From assembly GCF_000317225.1 (NCBI RefSeq), contig NZ_AJLL01000103.1, forward strand, positions 1 through 64,000: a stretch of DNA of 64,000 nt, read 5' to 3'. Shown here piece by piece: positions 54,735-64,000 of the stretch (positions are counted from its first letter, which is position 1; each line of letters begins with the position of its first letter). The stretch comes from Fischerella thermalis PCC 7521 (GTDB lineage: Bacteria > Cyanobacteriota > Cyanobacteriia > Cyanobacteriales > Nostocaceae). The notes beneath the pieces are model-generated. The model searched no databases. It was not told the origin of the DNA and saw only the letters and a list, made by a program, of their open reading frames with translations. The position numbers and the translations under genes are program-made.

Positions 54735-57700
54735 TCACTCTTCCTCTTCTTCAATTACTGCACTGCGATCTAGTAGTAATAAATTGCGGAGTTGGTTAGT
54801 ATCGAGTTCAGTTAACCACTCTTCACCTGCGCCAACAACTTGTTCGGCTAGTTGTTTTTTACTTTCAATCATGTCATGAATTTTCTCTTCTAAAGTACCA
54901 GTACAAACAAATTTATGCACCTGGACATTGCGGGTTTGACCGATGCGAAATACTCGGTCTGTGGCTTGATTTTCAACTGCTGGATTCCACCAACGGTCGA
55001 AGTGGAAGACGTGATTTGCACGGGTTAAATTTAATCCTACACCACCTGCTTTGAGTGACAAAATCATAATTGGTGGCCCTTGGGGATCGTGTTGGAAACG
55101 GTCGATCATTTCCTCACGTTGTTTTTTGCTGGTACTACCATACAAAAAGAATATTTCTCTTCCTAGTTGTTGTTCTAAATAGGGTTTGAGTAGTTTACCC
55201 CACTCGGCAAATTGGGTGAAAATTAAAGCGCGATCGCCTTCTGATAAAACTTCTTCTAACATTTCCTGTAACCGCAATAATTTACCAGATAACTGCGGTT
55301 CCGAAAGAGTAGTTTTTTTCAAATACTGGGCAGGATGATTGCAGACTTGTTTTAGCTTGACGAGTAAAGCTAAAATCATACCTCGACGTTGCATTCCTTC
55401 GGCTGTTTCAATTTCAGCCAATGATTCTTCTACAACTTTTTGATAAAGTTCAGCTTGTTCCAAACTCAAACCACAAAATACATTCATTTCCTGCTTTTCT
55501 GGCAAGTCTTGAATAATTTCTCGGTCAGTTTTTAAACGACGCAAAATAAATGGTTGCACTAATGAACGCAATTGATTCAATGAAGAAGTATCGCCATATT
55601 TTTCAATTGGCATAGCAAAGCGTCGTTGGAAGAACTGCTTATTTCCTAAGTACCCTGGATTGAGAAAATCCAAAATTGACCAGAGTTCTTGTAGTCTATT
55701 TTCTACGGGTGTCCCTGTCAAAGCAATTCGATAGTTTGCCTCTAACTGACGCACTGCTTGAGATTGCTTTGCCTCTGCATTTTTGATATTTTGGGCTTCA
55801 TCTAAAACAATCCCTTGCCAAGCAACACCCTGCAGTGACTTTAAATCTCGGTGAATCAGCGCATAACTAGTAATTACTAAATCATGCTTATTTGCTACTT
55901 CTACAAATGCCTTACCTTTAGGACGTTTGTCACCGTGATATTGCAAAACCTTCAGAGTCGGGGCAAATTTTTTAACTTCTCTTTCCCAGTTTCCTAATAC
56001 TGAGGTTGGGCAAACTAAAAGTGTTGGTTTTTCTAATGCATCCTGCTCTTTGAGATGTAGTAAAAAGGCAATAAATTGCACTGTTTTTCCTAATCCCATG
56101 TCGTCCGCGAGACATGCACCCAAACCCCAGCGTTCCAGAAATGCCAACCAAGCGACACCACGCTGTTGGTAGGGGCGTAGCTGTCCTTGAAAAGTGGTGG
56201 GTGTGGGTAGGGGTTTTACAGCTTTGTTATTTGTTAGGGTAGTAATTAACTCTTGTAATGCGCCTGATGCTTCAAAGCTAACTACTGGTAATTTTTCAAT
56301 TGTCTGGGTATCCCCCGTACTCAGGCGCAAAGCATCTTCCAAAGAAAGAGCCATTTGCTCTTTGCGAGAAGCAAAGAAAGCTTGTGCTGTTTTGATATCT
56401 TGGGGACGTAATTCTACCCACTCACCGTTAATTTCGACAAGGGGACTGTTCAATGCCACAAGTCTATCAAATTCCTGCTTGGAAAGAGTCTGTCCACCGA
56501 TCGCTAATTGCCACTGAAAATTTAACAAACTTTGTAAACCCAAGCGTCCCTGCTGTTGATTTGGTGTTTGGGCGGTGATTTTCAAACCCAGACGATTTGC
56601 CCATCCTTCTCGATTTGCTAAACTCGCGGGTAAAATCACACCTAAACCATTATCTTCGAGTCGCGCCTTTACCGATTTAATAAATTCGTATGCTTGCAAG
56701 GGGTGAAGGCGGCAAAATTGGGGATAACTATTTTCCAGACTGGGTGAGAGCGTTGGATACAAGCGCGATGCTAATCCCAATCCTCGTAAAAATGTTTCTT
56801 GTGGTTGTTTGATGGTACGACCACGATAAACAAAGCTTTCAACTGGATGCTGCCATATCGTCTCTGCGTCCACTAAAAATTCTGGATCATCTGGTGCTTG
56901 CAAAAAATAGGCCAAAATCCAATCTGTTTCACCTGATTCTGGGGGACGCAAGACAAAACAGGTACGAAACAGATTTTTTCCTGCTAGTTGGTATTGTAGC
57001 GGCATAGTCCAAGCTTTCAGTGCCGCTTCTAGTCGTTCTAAACCCATTGGTTCGGCGTTGACAGTATCTGACGCAGCTGTAAGAGACTGCAACCACTGTC
57101 GCACCGCACCTGGTAAAGACGCCATAACTCTCGCTTCTAGCACAGGTTGGGAACCAAACATTTCTCTGACTTGGGCATCAATTGTACTGTTGAGAAATCC
57201 CAATAATAATTCTTGTGGTTCCACAGGGAAGTCTATTGAGATGGGGTGGTGGGGTGATGGGGTGATGGGGTGATTTTTCTCCCCACCTCCTTGGTATGTC
57301 CGACAGGCTAGGGGCATTTGTTGGGAAAATTTTTCTAAGCGAGTTCCATCCAAGGCGCTATCTAAAAGTGCTTGCCACTTGGCTGTGAAAGAACCATCTG
57401 CTTGGCGTTCCAGAGTAGGCAGAAATTTACATCTTGAGATTAAATCCAAACTCCAACGGGCGATATGGGACCAAAATCTTAAATCGCCTCCGACAAAATC
57501 ATCTTCGCTGTTGCCAATACTCAAGGGTAAAGAAGTTAGAAACTTAATTGCTTCTGTAGGATTGAGACAAAAACCCTCTACTTTCCAAGGGTGTAGGTAC
57601 TGGTAAGATGTTTTTTCTAAACTTAATGCTGCTGAATGTACTGGGTGAATCAATGTTGTTCCCTCAGTTTCACCTGCTGCAAAATCAGTGGGTAGAGCAA

Positions 57701-57998
57701 TAGTTATTTGCGAGGAGGTTGGCAAAGTTTTTGTAGCAGTAGTTGTCGTTTGACGCCGCTTTGTTCGCCCAGATGCGATTGATTGCATCTCGACATGCTC
57801 TGTTGAATTAGGGATTGTAATATTACGAGAACTTAGCCACTCGCTTAGTTCGGCTGGTGCGATCGCATAAGGTAATGGTGGTATTTCTGTCAATGTATTT
57901 GGCTCGATATTTGTCCCTAGCGATCGCCAAGTCTCTCCCCAAATAAATAAACAGTTACCCTGATTTTGTAGTAACCAACTACCGTGTAAAATTGCCAT
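54735..57998 (-). CDS. SNF2/RapA-type DEAD/DEAH helicase
   Basis: A 1087-residue SNF2-family ATPase. A long N-terminal region (about 1-600, partly the bacterial SNF2-associated domain) precedes the helicase core. Motif I is DDMGLGKTVQ (about 633-642), motif II DEAQNIKN, motif III LTGTPVENR, and motifs V-VI are SLKAGGVGLNLTRANHVFHFDRWWNPAVENQATDRVFRIGQ. It moves along duplex DNA or remodels protein-DNA complexes; the cellular role is unknown. Residues 236-253 (GGGEKNHPITPSPHHPIS) are encoded by an STRR-type GGGGTGAT heptad repeat inserted in frame. The SWIM gene follows. Start at the ATG at 57998. Confidence 0.92.
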   Translation of the reverse strand: MAILHGSWLLQNQGNCLFIWGETWRSLGTNIEPNTLTEIPPLPYAIAPAELSEWLSSRNITIPNSTEHVEMQSIASGRTKRRQTTTTATKTLPTSSQITIALPTDFAAGETEGTTLIHPVHSAALSLEKTSYQYLHPWKVEGFCLNPTEAIKFLTSLPLSIGNSEDDFVGGDLRFWSHIARWSLDLISRCKFLPTLERQADGSFTAKWQALLDSALDGTRLEKFSQQMPLACRTYQGGGEKNHPITPSPHHPISIDFPVEPQELLLGFLNSTIDAQVREMFGSQPVLEARVMASLPGAVRQWLQSLTAASDTVNAEPMGLERLEAALKAWTMPLQYQLAGKNLFRTCFVLRPPESGETDWILAYFLQAPDDPEFLVDAETIWQHPVESFVYRGRTIKQPQETFLRGLGLASRLYPTLSPSLENSYPQFCRLHPLQAYEFIKSVKARLEDNGLGVILPASLANREGWANRLGLKITAQTPNQQQGRLGLQSLLNFQWQLAIGGQTLSKQEFDRLVALNSPLVEINGEWVELRPQDIKTAQAFFASRKEQMALSLEDALRLSTGDTQTIEKLPVVSFEASGALQELITTLTNNKAVKPLPTPTTFQGQLRPYQQRGVAWLAFLERWGLGACLADDMGLGKTVQFIAFLLHLKEQDALEKPTLLVCPTSVLGNWEREVKKFAPTLKVLQYHGDKRPKGKAFVEVANKHDLVITSYALIHRDLKSLQGVAWQGIVLDEAQNIKNAEAKQSQAVRQLEANYRIALTGTPVENRLQELWSILDFLNPGYLGNKQFFQRRFAMPIEKYGDTSSLNQLRSLVQPFILRRLKTDREIIQDLPEKQEMNVFCGLSLEQAELYQKVVEESLAEIETAEGMQRRGMILALLVKLKQVCNHPAQYLKKTTLSEPQLSGKLLRLQEMLEEVLSEGDRALIFTQFAEWGKLLKPYLEQQLGREIFFLYGSTSKKQREEMIDRFQHDPQGPPIMILSLKAGGVGLNLTRANHVFHFDRWWNPAVENQATDRVFRIGQTRNVQVHKFVCTGTLEEKIHDMIESKKQLAEQVVGAGEEWLTELDTNQLRNLLLLDRSAVIEEEEE

Positions 57999-58153
57999 TT
58001 GCCCACTAATTAGATTTTCGCAAAAATAAAACCTTGAATTTGCTTATTTTCTACTTTGTGAATTCCTTTATTTTTAAAAATTAAATACACATTGTTAATA
58101 ATAATTAAATTTAATTAAATACTAGAAAGTAATCTTAATCAAGTTTAGGAAAG

Positions 58154-58735
58154 ATGCAGTTACCCCTTTATAAAATTTTAAAAAATGGCATCAAAGTAGA
58201 GTTAGATTACATGCATCCAGAGGAACAAGAAGAGGTAAGGAAATTACTGAATGTTGTGATTTTAGAAGGACAAACCTATCCCCAAAAACAACCCCTCTCA
58301 CCATCAGAATTTGCAGCTTACTGGTTAACTCAGGATTCTTTTGTAGTCAGGACTGCTGCTGAATCTGCTACACACCAAGCCCAGGAAATACTGGGAGCAT
58401 TTTATCTCAGACCAAACTTTCCAGGTCGATGTAGCCATATTTGCAACGCTGGTTTTATTGTACAACCTGGCAAGCGGGGTCTCGGAATCGGGCGGTTCAT
58501 GGGAGAGGCGATGCTCTCAATTGCTGCTAGTCTCGGCTACGAGGGGGTAGTGTTCAATTTAGTCTTTGCTACTAATATAGCTTCGATTCAATTATGGAAA
58601 TCACTGGGATTCCAGATTATTGGGCAGATTCCGGCGGCGGTAAAACTAGATGTACAGCAAGTGGATGCGTTGATTATGTATAGGGGATTAAGAAATCGAG
58701 GATCGGACATTGGGCATAAACTCAGTGAACAGTAA
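58154..58735 (+). CDS. GNAT family N-acetyltransferase
   Basis: A 193-residue acetyltransferase. The acetyl-CoA-binding motif A is FIVQPGKRGLGIGRFMGEAMLSIAASLGYEGVVF (about 107-140; R/Q-x-x-G-x-G/A pattern GKRGLGIG). NIASIQLWKSLGFQIIGQIPAAVKLD is the usual C-terminal block. The substrate is unknown. The N terminus (MQLPLYKILKNGIKVELDYMHPEEQEE) is the expected first strand and helix. AGGA lies close before the ATG. The upstream spacer separates it from the divergent SNF2 gene by about 155 bases, so the two may share a control region. Confidence 0.88.
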   Translation: MQLPLYKILKNGIKVELDYMHPEEQEEVRKLLNVVILEGQTYPQKQPLSPSEFAAYWLTQDSFVVRTAAESATHQAQEILGAFYLRPNFPGRCSHICNAGFIVQPGKRGLGIGRFMGEAMLSIAASLGYEGVVFNLVFATNIASIQLWKSLGFQIIGQIPAAVKLDVQQVDALIMYRGLRNRGSDIGHKLSEQ

Positions 58736-58767
58736 CCAGTTTAATTTGATAACTGATAACTGATTAT

Positions 58768-58875
58768 TTGTCTCCCTTGTCCCCTTTGTCCCCCTTGTCC
58801 TCCTTGTCCACGCCGCGCGCTACAACGCGGGAGACCCGCGCAACGCATTGGCTCCCCTTGTCCTCCTTATCCCCG
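58768..58875. repeat. CCTTGTCC-type short tandem repeat with a GC-rich insert
   Basis: Tandem CCCCCTTGTCCTCCTTGTCC-type units surround a GC-rich fragment (CGCGGGAGACCCGCGC palindrome near 58828-58845). The same CCTTGTCC unit is read in frame inside hetC at 22384-22467. Confidence 0.75.
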
Positions 58876-58997
58876 ATCCGTTTTGTAACGAAATTGTTTA
58901 TCATTAATTCTGTATACTGCTCAAGCCAGTATTAGATCATAAATGTTAGGATTGCCACAGAGAGAGAATAGCGAGCATAGTAAGGAAAAAAAACTGA

Positions 58998-61151
58998 ATG
59001 GGAGAATTTGAGAAGTCAATATCCTTCGATGGACGGGATATTCGACTGAAGGTGGGTCTACTAGCACCCCAGGCTGGTGGATCGGTGTTGATACAATCTG
59101 GGGATACGGCAGTTCTAGTTACAGCTACGCGATCAGCAGCCAGAGAAGGCGTTGATTTTCTGCCCCTCACCGTGGATTACGAAGAAAGATTATACGCAGC
59201 AGGTAGAATCCCTGGAGGATTATTGCGACGCGAAGGTCGTCCGCCAGAGAAAGCAATTCTCACTAGTCGTCTGATTGACCGCCCTTTGCGTCCTTTGTTT
59301 CCATCTTGGTTACGGGATGATCTGCAAATTGTAGCGTTGACTCTTTCTATGGACGAGCTAGTACCGCCAGATGTGCTAGCTGTGACTGGTGCTTCTATTG
59401 CCACCTTAATGGCAAAGATTCCCTTTAATGGGCCTATGGCAGCCGTGCGCGTCGGTCTGGTGGGTGATGATTTTATTATTAACCCCACCTATGCAGAAAT
59501 CGAAGCTGGAGACCTGGATTTAGTCGTAGCAGGTTCGCCGGATGGTGTAATTATGGTGGAAGCGGGAGCTAATCAGCTACCCGAACGAGATATTATTGAG
59601 GCGATCGAATTTGGTTATGAAGCTGTGCAGGATTTAATTCGAGCGCAGCAAGATTTAATTGCGGAACTGGGGTTAGAAATAGTCCATGAAGCACCGCCAG
59701 AAGCAGATCAATCACTGAGTAACTTTATCAGCGATCGCGCTACCGAGGAAATCAAGAAAATCCTCTCGCAATTTGATTTGGATAAAACCCAACGAGATAA
59801 TGCCTTAGATGCTGTCAAAGAATCAATCGCAGCTGCGATCGCCGAACTACCAGAAGAAGATCCAATTCGAGTTGCCGCAACCGGTGATGCCAAGGCATTA
59901 GACAACACTTTCAAAGATATTACTAAAAAGCTGATGCGCCGTCAGATCATCGAAGATAATGTTCGAGTCGATGGTCGTAAGCTAGATGAAGTTCGTCCTG
60001 TTTCCTGTGCTGTTGGTTTGTTACCCAAGCGGGTTCATGGCAGCGGCTTATTCAACCGGGGTCTAACCCAAGTATTATCTGCTTGTACTCTTGGTACACC
60101 AGGTGATGTGCAATTCTTAAACGATGACTTGCAACAAGACCAGCAAAAGCGCTACATGCACCATTACAACTTCCCGCCGTTCTCCGTTGGGGAAACCAAA
60201 CCCCTGCGCGCGCCGGGACGTCGGGAAATTGGACACGGAGCACTGGCGGAGAGATCAATATTACCAGTGCTACCACCAAAAGAACAATTCCCCTACGTAA
60301 TTCGGGTAGTATCGGAAGTACTTTCTTCCAATGGTTCGACTTCGATGGGTTCGGTGTGTGGTTCCACTCTGGCTTTAATGGATGCAGGTGTGCCAATTAC
60401 CAAACCTGTTAGTGGTGCAGCTATGGGTTTGATCAAAGAAGGCGATGAAGTCCGAGTCTTGACTGATATTCAAGGCATCGAAGACTTTTTGGGTGATATG
60501 GACTTCAAAGTTGCAGGGACAGACAGTGGGATTACTGCCTTGCAAATGGATATGAAAATCAGTGGTTTGTCTTTGGAGATCATTTCTCAAGCTATCCACC
60601 AAGCTAGAGCCGCACGGTTGCATATTCTGGAGAAAATGCTCGAGACTATTGACAAACCACGCACAGAAATGTCACCCTATGCCCCACGTCTGTTAACGCT
60701 CAAGATTGATCAAGACATGATTGGTCTGGTAATCGGGCCAGGAGGTAAGACAATCAAGGGTATTACTGAGGAAACCGGCGCTAAAATTGACATTGAAGAT
60801 GATGGCACTGTCACCATTTCTGCTGTGGATGAAAACAAAGCCAAAAGAGCTAAAGGCATCATTCAAGGCATGACGCGCAAGCTGAATGAGGGTGATGTTT
60901 ACGTAGGTAGAGTGACGCGAATTATACCTATCGGCGCTTTTGTGGAGTTTCTGCCAGGTAAAGAAGGTATGATCCACATTTCTCAACTAGCTGACTACCG
61001 TGTCGGTAAGGTTGAAGATGAAGTTGCAGTTGGTGATGAAGTGATCGTCAAAGTACGTGAAATTGACAACAAGGGTAGAATCAATCTTACTCGCTTAGGC
61101 ATTCATCCCGAGCAAGCAGCAGCTGCGCGCGAACAAGCAACCTCAAAGTAA
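58998..61151 (+). CDS. pnp: polyribonucleotide nucleotidyltransferase (PNPase)
   Basis: Phosphorolytic 3'-5' exoribonuclease and RNA polymerase of the cell's RNA decay system. The 717-residue protein has two RNase PH domains (about 5-215 and 310-545), a linking helical domain, a KH domain (about 560-620, [20 protein letters not shown]) and an S1 domain (about 632-700, [20 protein letters not shown]). The second RNase PH core contains [20 protein letters not shown] and the [23 protein letters not shown] catalytic stretch. Length is typical. The ATG at 58998 is used; AAGGA lies about 13 bases before it. A HIP1-pair hairpin ends the gene region. Confidence 0.97.
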   Translation: MGEFEKSISFDGRDIRLKVGLLAPQAGGSVLIQSGDTAVLVTATRSAAREGVDFLPLTVDYEERLYAAGRIPGGLLRREGRPPEKAILTSRLIDRPLRPLFPSWLRDDLQIVALTLSMDELVPPDVLAVTGASIATLMAKIPFNGPMAAVRVGLVGDDFIINPTYAEIEAGDLDLVVAGSPDGVIMVEAGANQLPERDIIEAIEFGYEAVQDLIRAQQDLIAELGLEIVHEAPPEADQSLSNFISDRATEEIKKILSQFDLDKTQRDNALDAVKESIAAAIAELPEEDPIRVAATGDAKALDNTFKDITKKLMRRQIIEDNVRVDGRKLDEVRPVSCAVGLLPKRVHGSGLFNRGLTQVLSACTLGTPGDVQFLNDDLQQDQQKRYMHHYNFPPFSVGETKPLRAPGRREIGHGALAERSILPVLPPKEQFPYVIRVVSEVLSSNGSTSMGSVCGSTLALMDAGVPITKPVSGAAMGLIKEGDEVRVLTDIQGIEDFLGDMDFKVAGTDSGITALQMDMKISGLSLEIISQAIHQARAARLHILEKMLETIDKPRTEMSPYAPRLLTLKIDQDMIGLVIGPGGKTIKGITEETGAKIDIEDDGTVTISAVDENKAKRAKGIIQGMTRKLNEGDVYVGRVTRIIPIGAFVEFLPGKEGMIHISQLADYRVGKVEDEVAVGDEVIVKVREIDNKGRINLTRLGIHPEQAAAAREQATSK

Positions 61152-61276
61152 AGGCAGGAAGTTTGGTAGTCAGCGTTATAGAACCTTAGTTAAGGACTAA
61201 AGTCCTGGCTAAAAACGAAACACAACTAATTCACTGTTTATGGATTGAGAGCAAATCTCAAATCCATAATTGCAGT

Positions 61277-61309
61277 AGCGATCGCCAAAGCAATAAGCGA
61301 TCGCTTTGT
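61277..61309. terminator. hairpin from paired HIP1 octamers, convergent terminator
   Basis: AGCGATCGC (61277-61285) and GCGATCGCT (61297-61305) pair across an 11-base loop and are followed by TTTG on the plus strand. A second hairpin (ATGGATTGAGA/TCTCAAATCCAT with one bulge) lies just before it at 61240-61267, and a GGACT/AGTCC palindrome at about 61194-61205. They lie between pnp and the convergent adaptor gene and probably end both transcripts. Confidence 0.6.
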
Positions 61310-61314
61310 ATTAT

Positions 61315-62355
61315 TTAGTTCGGAATTACTGTTACAACTGCTGACATACCAGGAGTAATTCGCGATTCATAACCTTTAATACTCGTCGGCTCAAACGTAA
61401 TCTTTACAGGAATTCTGCGTACATTGTTGGTGAGGGCAGAATTATTTGTGTCATTGTTTTGTGGCATCAAGGCAATGCTATCAACTTTACCTGCAAAGTT
61501 GCGACTAGGAAAAGCAGCTATTTTAATGTCTGCCTTTTGTCCTGGTTGTATCTTTTCTAACTGGTTTTCTGGAAAGTTACCAATAATCCAAGGATTTGGT
61601 TGTACCACAGTGAAAAGAGTTTGGCCAGGTTCGACCCGTTGTCCTACTTGGACATTTTTATTACCAATTTTTCCAGGAACTAGAGCATTAATATTGGTGT
61701 AAGATAGCTGAAGTTCAGCTTTTTTAACCTCTGCCTGCTTCTGAGCGACTGTAGCCAATGCGGTTTTATACTGTTGTTCGTTAATATCTCTTTGTTGAGT
61801 CGCCTGTGCTTGGAGCAAATTCTGTCTGGCTTGGGTATTGTTGTCTAACGCAGATAGCTGCGGTACTGCAACAGGAACTGGGACATTCCTAATTTTTTTC
61901 TGTGCCAAAGCTGCTTGCTGTTTGGCTAACTCTAAAGATGCTTTGGCTTGAGCTAGAGATACTTGATAATCTTGAGGATCAAGTTTTACTAACAGCGTTC
62001 CCGGAGTAACTACTTGGTTCTCGTTGACAGCAATTTGGCTAACTATCCCTGAGATGCGAGAAGTAACAGGATAAATGTCTGCGGTAACATAGGCATTATC
62101 GGTTTGGGGAAATCTTTGAGCATATTGCCATTGACGGTATGCGTAAATTCCTGAGGCGATCGCTCCTGCACCTAAAATTACTCCTACTACCACTATAGGC
62201 AGCAGACGACTCCGAGATAGAGGCACTTTTGTTTTAACATTACCGTTTGATGCAGCAGGAGCGATAGCTGTAACCTCTTGTTCCACAACTGGAGTTTTTT
62301 GCTCCTCCAATCCTGTAGCTTGTTGTGTGTGTTGTACAGAATCTAAACGTTCCAT
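61315..62355 (-). CDS. HlyD/EmrA-type membrane fusion protein
   Basis: A 346-residue periplasmic adaptor with a cytoplasmic tail, one membrane helix (about 51-70, LLPIVVVGVILGAGAIASGIYAY), a lipoyl half (TDNAYVTADIYPVTSRISGIVSQIAVNENQVVTPGTLL), a coiled-coil hairpin (about 125-215, rich in Ala/Gln/Lys) and the second lipoyl half with beta barrel (INALVPGKIGNKNVQVGQRVEPGQTLF). This is the EmrA pattern, which normally works with an MFS or ABC pump and TolC. The start is the ATG at 62355 (MERLDSVQ), with GAGGGTG 5 bases upstream; a longer frame to 62430 lacks one. An ABC-2 permease gene lies 0.28 kb upstream on the same strand, but it is of a different exporter type. Confidence 0.88.
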   Translation of the reverse strand: MERLDSVQHTQQATGLEEQKTPVVEQEVTAIAPAASNGNVKTKVPLSRSRLLPIVVVGVILGAGAIASGIYAYRQWQYAQRFPQTDNAYVTADIYPVTSRISGIVSQIAVNENQVVTPGTLLVKLDPQDYQVSLAQAKASLELAKQQAALAQKKIRNVPVPVAVPQLSALDNNTQARQNLLQAQATQQRDINEQQYKTALATVAQKQAEVKKAELQLSYTNINALVPGKIGNKNVQVGQRVEPGQTLFTVVQPNPWIIGNFPENQLEKIQPGQKADIKIAAFPSRNFAGKVDSIALMPQNNDTNNSALTNNVRRIPVKITFEPTSIKGYESRITPGMSAVVTVIPN

Positions 62356-62634
62356 CAGCCACCCTCTATTAAGCAATGATTGAAGATTTATTATTAAAAA
62401 CTGACAAATATACACAAGTACCTTTGGCACAAGGTGCTAGGAGCAAAGTTTATTTTATTATAGGCTTTTGCCTTCTTTTTTTACTTTGATATTTATTTCT
62501 GTAGTGCTTGATTAACAACTTATACCAAATTGAGATAGGTGTAATTTTTTATTTATCTGGAATAACTGTAAAAGTAAAGAATTTCCAATCAAAAAAAATA
62601 TAAAGTTGGTATTAAGCGATCGCCTGATAGTAAT

Positions 62635-63426
62635 TCATGCTCCCATTCCTGAATAACGCTTCAATCCCTGTCGCCATAACCAACGATTTAGACCCAAAAA
62701 CAACACAATCCAACCAATCATTGATAACAGCCCCTGTGTCAAATTTACAGGTATCCCTACCAAAATACTGGCAGGAAAATTAATTAAATAGGGAAAAGGA
62801 GTCAAAAGTACCACCGTCCGGACTGGCTCCGGAAAAACCTCTAAAGGGGCAATCATCCCAGACAAAAATAAAAAGAACAAAAACCAGAAATTTTCTATAG
62901 CGCTGGCTCTTTCTGTCCAAAAGGAAAATATAGAAAAAGTGTGTTGAATAACGAAACGCAAAATAAAAGCTAATATCACTACAAAACTAAACAATAACAG
63001 AGTTCCTAAACTTGGTATCCAAAATGCTTGGGGATACAGGATAAAAAACAATCCTACTAATAGAATTGCGAACGGGATACGGGCAGCTCTTTCACTAACA
63101 TGAGCAGCAACGTGATGCCATACTGGATCAATTGGTTGTAACAACCGGTTAGAAAGTTTACCTTCTACTACTTCCCTTTCCACCTCCCAAATTACCCATA
63201 CAACTGTGAATTGTCTGACAAGAAAAACAGCCAAAAAGTAACGAGCAAAATCCACAGGTGTTAAACCAAATTGTCCGCCTTGAGCAGCTTGTATCCAAAC
63301 TCCCATCAAGATAATAGGTAAAGAACCAGCTAACACCCATAAAATTAGTTCTGCTCGGTATTCCACCATATAAGCGTAGTACACAGACAGAAAAGTTAAT
63401 GTTGTTTTGATTAGTCTTTTCATCAT
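62635..63426 (-). CDS. ABC-2 type exporter permease
   Basis: A 263-residue integral membrane protein with about six hydrophobic segments (from about 30, 60, 110, 140, 175 and 230). VYYAYMVEYRAELILWVLAGSLPIILMGVWIQAA and FTVVWVIWEVEREVVEGKLSNRLLQPIDPVWHH are the conserved start and first cytoplasmic loop of the ABC-2/DUF990-like permeases that pair with a single ATPase gene. The ATPase gene lies just upstream (63513 onward) on the same strand, separated by 86 bases of short ACAACCA-type repeats. Substrate unknown; relatives export drugs, lipids or polysaccharides. Confidence 0.85.
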   Translation of the reverse strand: MMKRLIKTTLTFLSVYYAYMVEYRAELILWVLAGSLPIILMGVWIQAAQGGQFGLTPVDFARYFLAVFLVRQFTVVWVIWEVEREVVEGKLSNRLLQPIDPVWHHVAAHVSERAARIPFAILLVGLFFILYPQAFWIPSLGTLLLFSFVVILAFILRFVIQHTFSIFSFWTERASAIENFWFLFFLFLSGMIAPLEVFPEPVRTVVLLTPFPYLINFPASILVGIPVNLTQGLLSMIGWIVLFLGLNRWLWRQGLKRYSGMGA

Positions 63427-63512
63427 TAGTCAATAGTCCATAGTCCATAGTCAATAGTTATTGGTTACTAACCACCCACAGCCAACAACCAAAAAACAAC
63501 AAACAACACTTT

Positions 63513-64000
63513 TTAACTACTTACCACTCCTGCTTGAAATACTCTGCCAATTACTTCTTCTACTGGTGGTTCAGTCACCTTTAAATCAATCACATCCAAA
63601 TCTGCTAAAATCCGCGAGACGGTGCGTGTTAGTTCTTCTTGCTGTACCATAAAACACACCATCCTTCCGTCTAACTTTTGGACATCACCATAGAACATGA
63701 GTCTTTGTTTAGATAGAGGTTGTGTTAATTCCACATGTACCTCTCGATAAGGTGCAAATTTTTCCAACAGTCCATCTAAACTACCGTCATACATCAACTT
63801 ACCTTGGTGAATTAATAATACCCGTTGACACAGAGCGGTAATATCTGCCATGTAGTGACTCGTCAACAATACTGTGGCTTGATAACGCTGATTATATTCT
63901 CGTAAAAAATCCCGCACTCCCACCTGAGCATTGACATCTAGTCCTAAAGTTGGTTCATCTAAAAACAGCACTAGGGGACGGTGCAAAAGTGCTGCCAAAA
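63513..64000 (-). CDS. ABC transporter ATP-binding protein (partial, runs off window)
   Basis: Only the C-terminal 162 residues are inside the window. Walker B is LVLFLDEPTLGLDVNAQ (near the first visible residues), the H-loop is TVLLTSHYMADITALCQRVLLIHQGKLMYDG, and a C-terminal extension typical of ABC-2 exporters with an altered tail follows. Walker A and the signature lie outside. It pairs with the ABC-2 permease 86 bases downstream. Confidence 0.9.
   Translation of the reverse strand, partial: LAALLHRPLVLFLDEPTLGLDVNAQVGVRDFLREYNQRYQATVLLTSHYMADITALCQRVLLIHQGKLMYDGSLDGLLEKFAPYREVHVELTQPLSKQRLMFYGDVQKLDGRMVCFMVQQEELTRTVSRILADLDVIDLKVTEPPVEEVIGRVFQAGVVSS

Overview
This window comes from the chromosome of a filamentous, heterocyst-forming cyanobacterium (order Nostocales; I cannot name the genus). 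The evidence is as follows. The RNA polymerase beta-prime subunit is split into rpoC1 and rpoC2. HIP1 octamers (GCGATCGC) are frequent. Several small families known mainly from cyanobacteria are present (DUF3181, DUF2854, DUF3493, CRR7-like). Heptad-type short tandem repeats fill many spacers. Most tellingly, there is a hetC/hetP locus with a HetR-type operator.

Layout. 0-9.7 kb: acetoacetate-decarboxylase-like gene, dnaK (both minus strand), a truncated Rpn-type gene, a DusB-type tRNA dihydrouridine synthase, an MFS exporter, tRNA-Arg, moaC, cbpM and several small conserved proteins. 9.7-13.6 kb: a carotenoid-desaturase-like FAD enzyme, tRNA-Ala, a decayed IS200/IS605 element, csaB (polysaccharide pyruvyl transferase) carrying an in-frame tandem repeat, and tRNA-Thr. 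13.6-17.7 kb: a DUF3493 membrane protein, a large secreted beta-helix/SLH protein and a 1.9 kb gene-poor stretch with hairpins and a foldback element. 17.7-23.3 kb (minus strand): hetP, a short HlyD-type adaptor and hetC, with a HetR-type operator, a consensus -10 box and GTA-N8-TAC (NtcA-type) motifs in the spacers. 24-28.3 kb: a GH116 glycosidase, a GUN4 remnant, a Uma2 nuclease, a GIY-YIG protein and an unknown. 28.7-40.2 kb: rpsT, tatD, rpoB, rpoC1 and rpoC2, ending in a clear terminator. 41.2-54.6 kb: hisD, a universal stress protein, polyphosphate kinase, two response regulators (one REC-GGDEF), several small proteins, a TPR protein, a sigma-like protein, a VOC-like protein, Spo0M and a SWIM protein. 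54.7-64 kb: a SNF2 helicase, a GNAT acetyltransferase, pnp, an EmrA-like adaptor and an ABC-2 exporter pair whose ATPase runs off the end.

How genes may work together. HetC (peptidase-type ABC exporter), the adaptor and HetP look like a heterocyst-commitment unit read under HetR and possibly NtcA. CsaB would make the pyruvylated wall polymer that SLH domains bind, and an SLH protein is encoded two genes away. The SWIM protein and SNF2 helicase form a pair on the same strand. The rps20-tatD-rpoBC1C2 stretch supplies core gene expression.

The most unusual theme is that dispersed repeats, which elsewhere sit between genes, also lie in frame inside at least four proteins: CsaB, HetC, the GH116 enzyme and the SNF2 helicase. 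The other points of interest are the HetR operator, a coiled-coil-less adaptor, a HetC ATPase with altered signature and H-loop motifs, a coding-like orphan frame ending convergently against hetC, and a cluster of hairpins that may be a small RNA.
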